Source: CAXBID01 sp049791475 (lineage in GTDB: Bacteria; Bacteroidota; Bacteroidia; Flavobacteriales; Flavobacteriaceae). From it: a stretch of DNA of 13,330 bases. The notes below the pieces were generated by a model. That model ran no database searches. It worked only from the letters and a program-made list of their open reading frames with translations, and was not told the DNA's origin. The stretch covers positions 1 to 13,330 of the forward strand of contig JBAQZZ010000272.1 of NCBI GenBank assembly GCA_049791475.1. Reading direction: 5' to 3'. This document shows positions 13,285 through 13,330 of the stretch, piece by piece. A program made the translations under genes and the position numbers. Numbering within the stretch: position 1 is the first letter of the stretch; each line of letters starts with the position of its first letter.

Positions 13285-13330
13285 CCTATCGGCACCTCCC
13301 CTTAAAAAAAGGGGAGGAATTATTAAGATG
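13285..13330. repeat. Dispersed hairpin repeat, right copy
   Basis: It matches 1-46 at 44 of 46 positions in the same orientation, with G-to-A changes at the 35th and 44th positions of the unit. The hairpin CCTCCCCTT/AAGGGGAGG is intact. It ends exactly at the window edge, so the full unit may continue beyond. Confidence 0.8.

Overview
The window is an AT-rich chromosomal fragment from a Bacteroidota, most likely a member of the Flavobacteriaceae. The evidence is a SusC/SusD pair, a FecI/FecR-type regulatory pair, lipoproteins with short Cys-type signals and acidic residues after the Cys, a Porin_10-type outer-membrane protein, Bacteroidetes-type -7 boxes (TAnnTTTG), and several kinds of short intergenic repeats that are common in this group. 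All seven recognisable genes lie on the minus strand, so the locus reads right to left.

Transcription order: (1) an ECF sigma factor of the FecI type (12113-12724, with no canonical start codon at its expected N-terminus); (2) a FecR-type anti-sigma factor (10555-11742); (3) a four-gene operon encoding an STN-carrying SusC/RagA TonB-dependent transporter (6787-10467), a SusD/RagB lipoprotein (5265-6773), a HExxH zinc-metallohydrolase lipoprotein (4353-5231) and a DUF4302-type lipoprotein (2878-4317), with gaps of 13, 33 and 35 bp and a clear intrinsic terminator at 2815-2850; (4) a separately promoted putative porin (721-2757).

Inferred mechanism: the substrate binds the SusC/SusD complex at the cell surface, the periplasmic STN domain of SusC contacts the C-terminal part of FecR, the sigma factor is released, and the import operon is induced. 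The metallohydrolase and DUF4302 lipoproteins probably sit on the surface and process or bind the substrate. The sequence does not reveal the substrate.

The non-coding parts are repeat-rich. Positions 1-720 hold a dispersed hairpin repeat, a GCGCTAAGG repeat, a 98-bp array of 14 heptamers and a Flavobacteria-type GCGTTAGGG repeat. The sigma gene is enclosed by a perfect 31-bp inverted repeat (12035-12065 / 12835-12865). Positions 12776-13330 hold more repeat copies and a roughly 128-bp palindromic element. A 46-bp hairpin repeat occurs in direct orientation at both extreme ends of the window with two mismatches.

The most noteworthy observations are the inverted repeats around the sigma gene, the missing canonical start codon of that gene, and the coupling of a metallohydrolase with a FecI/FecR-controlled SusCD importer.
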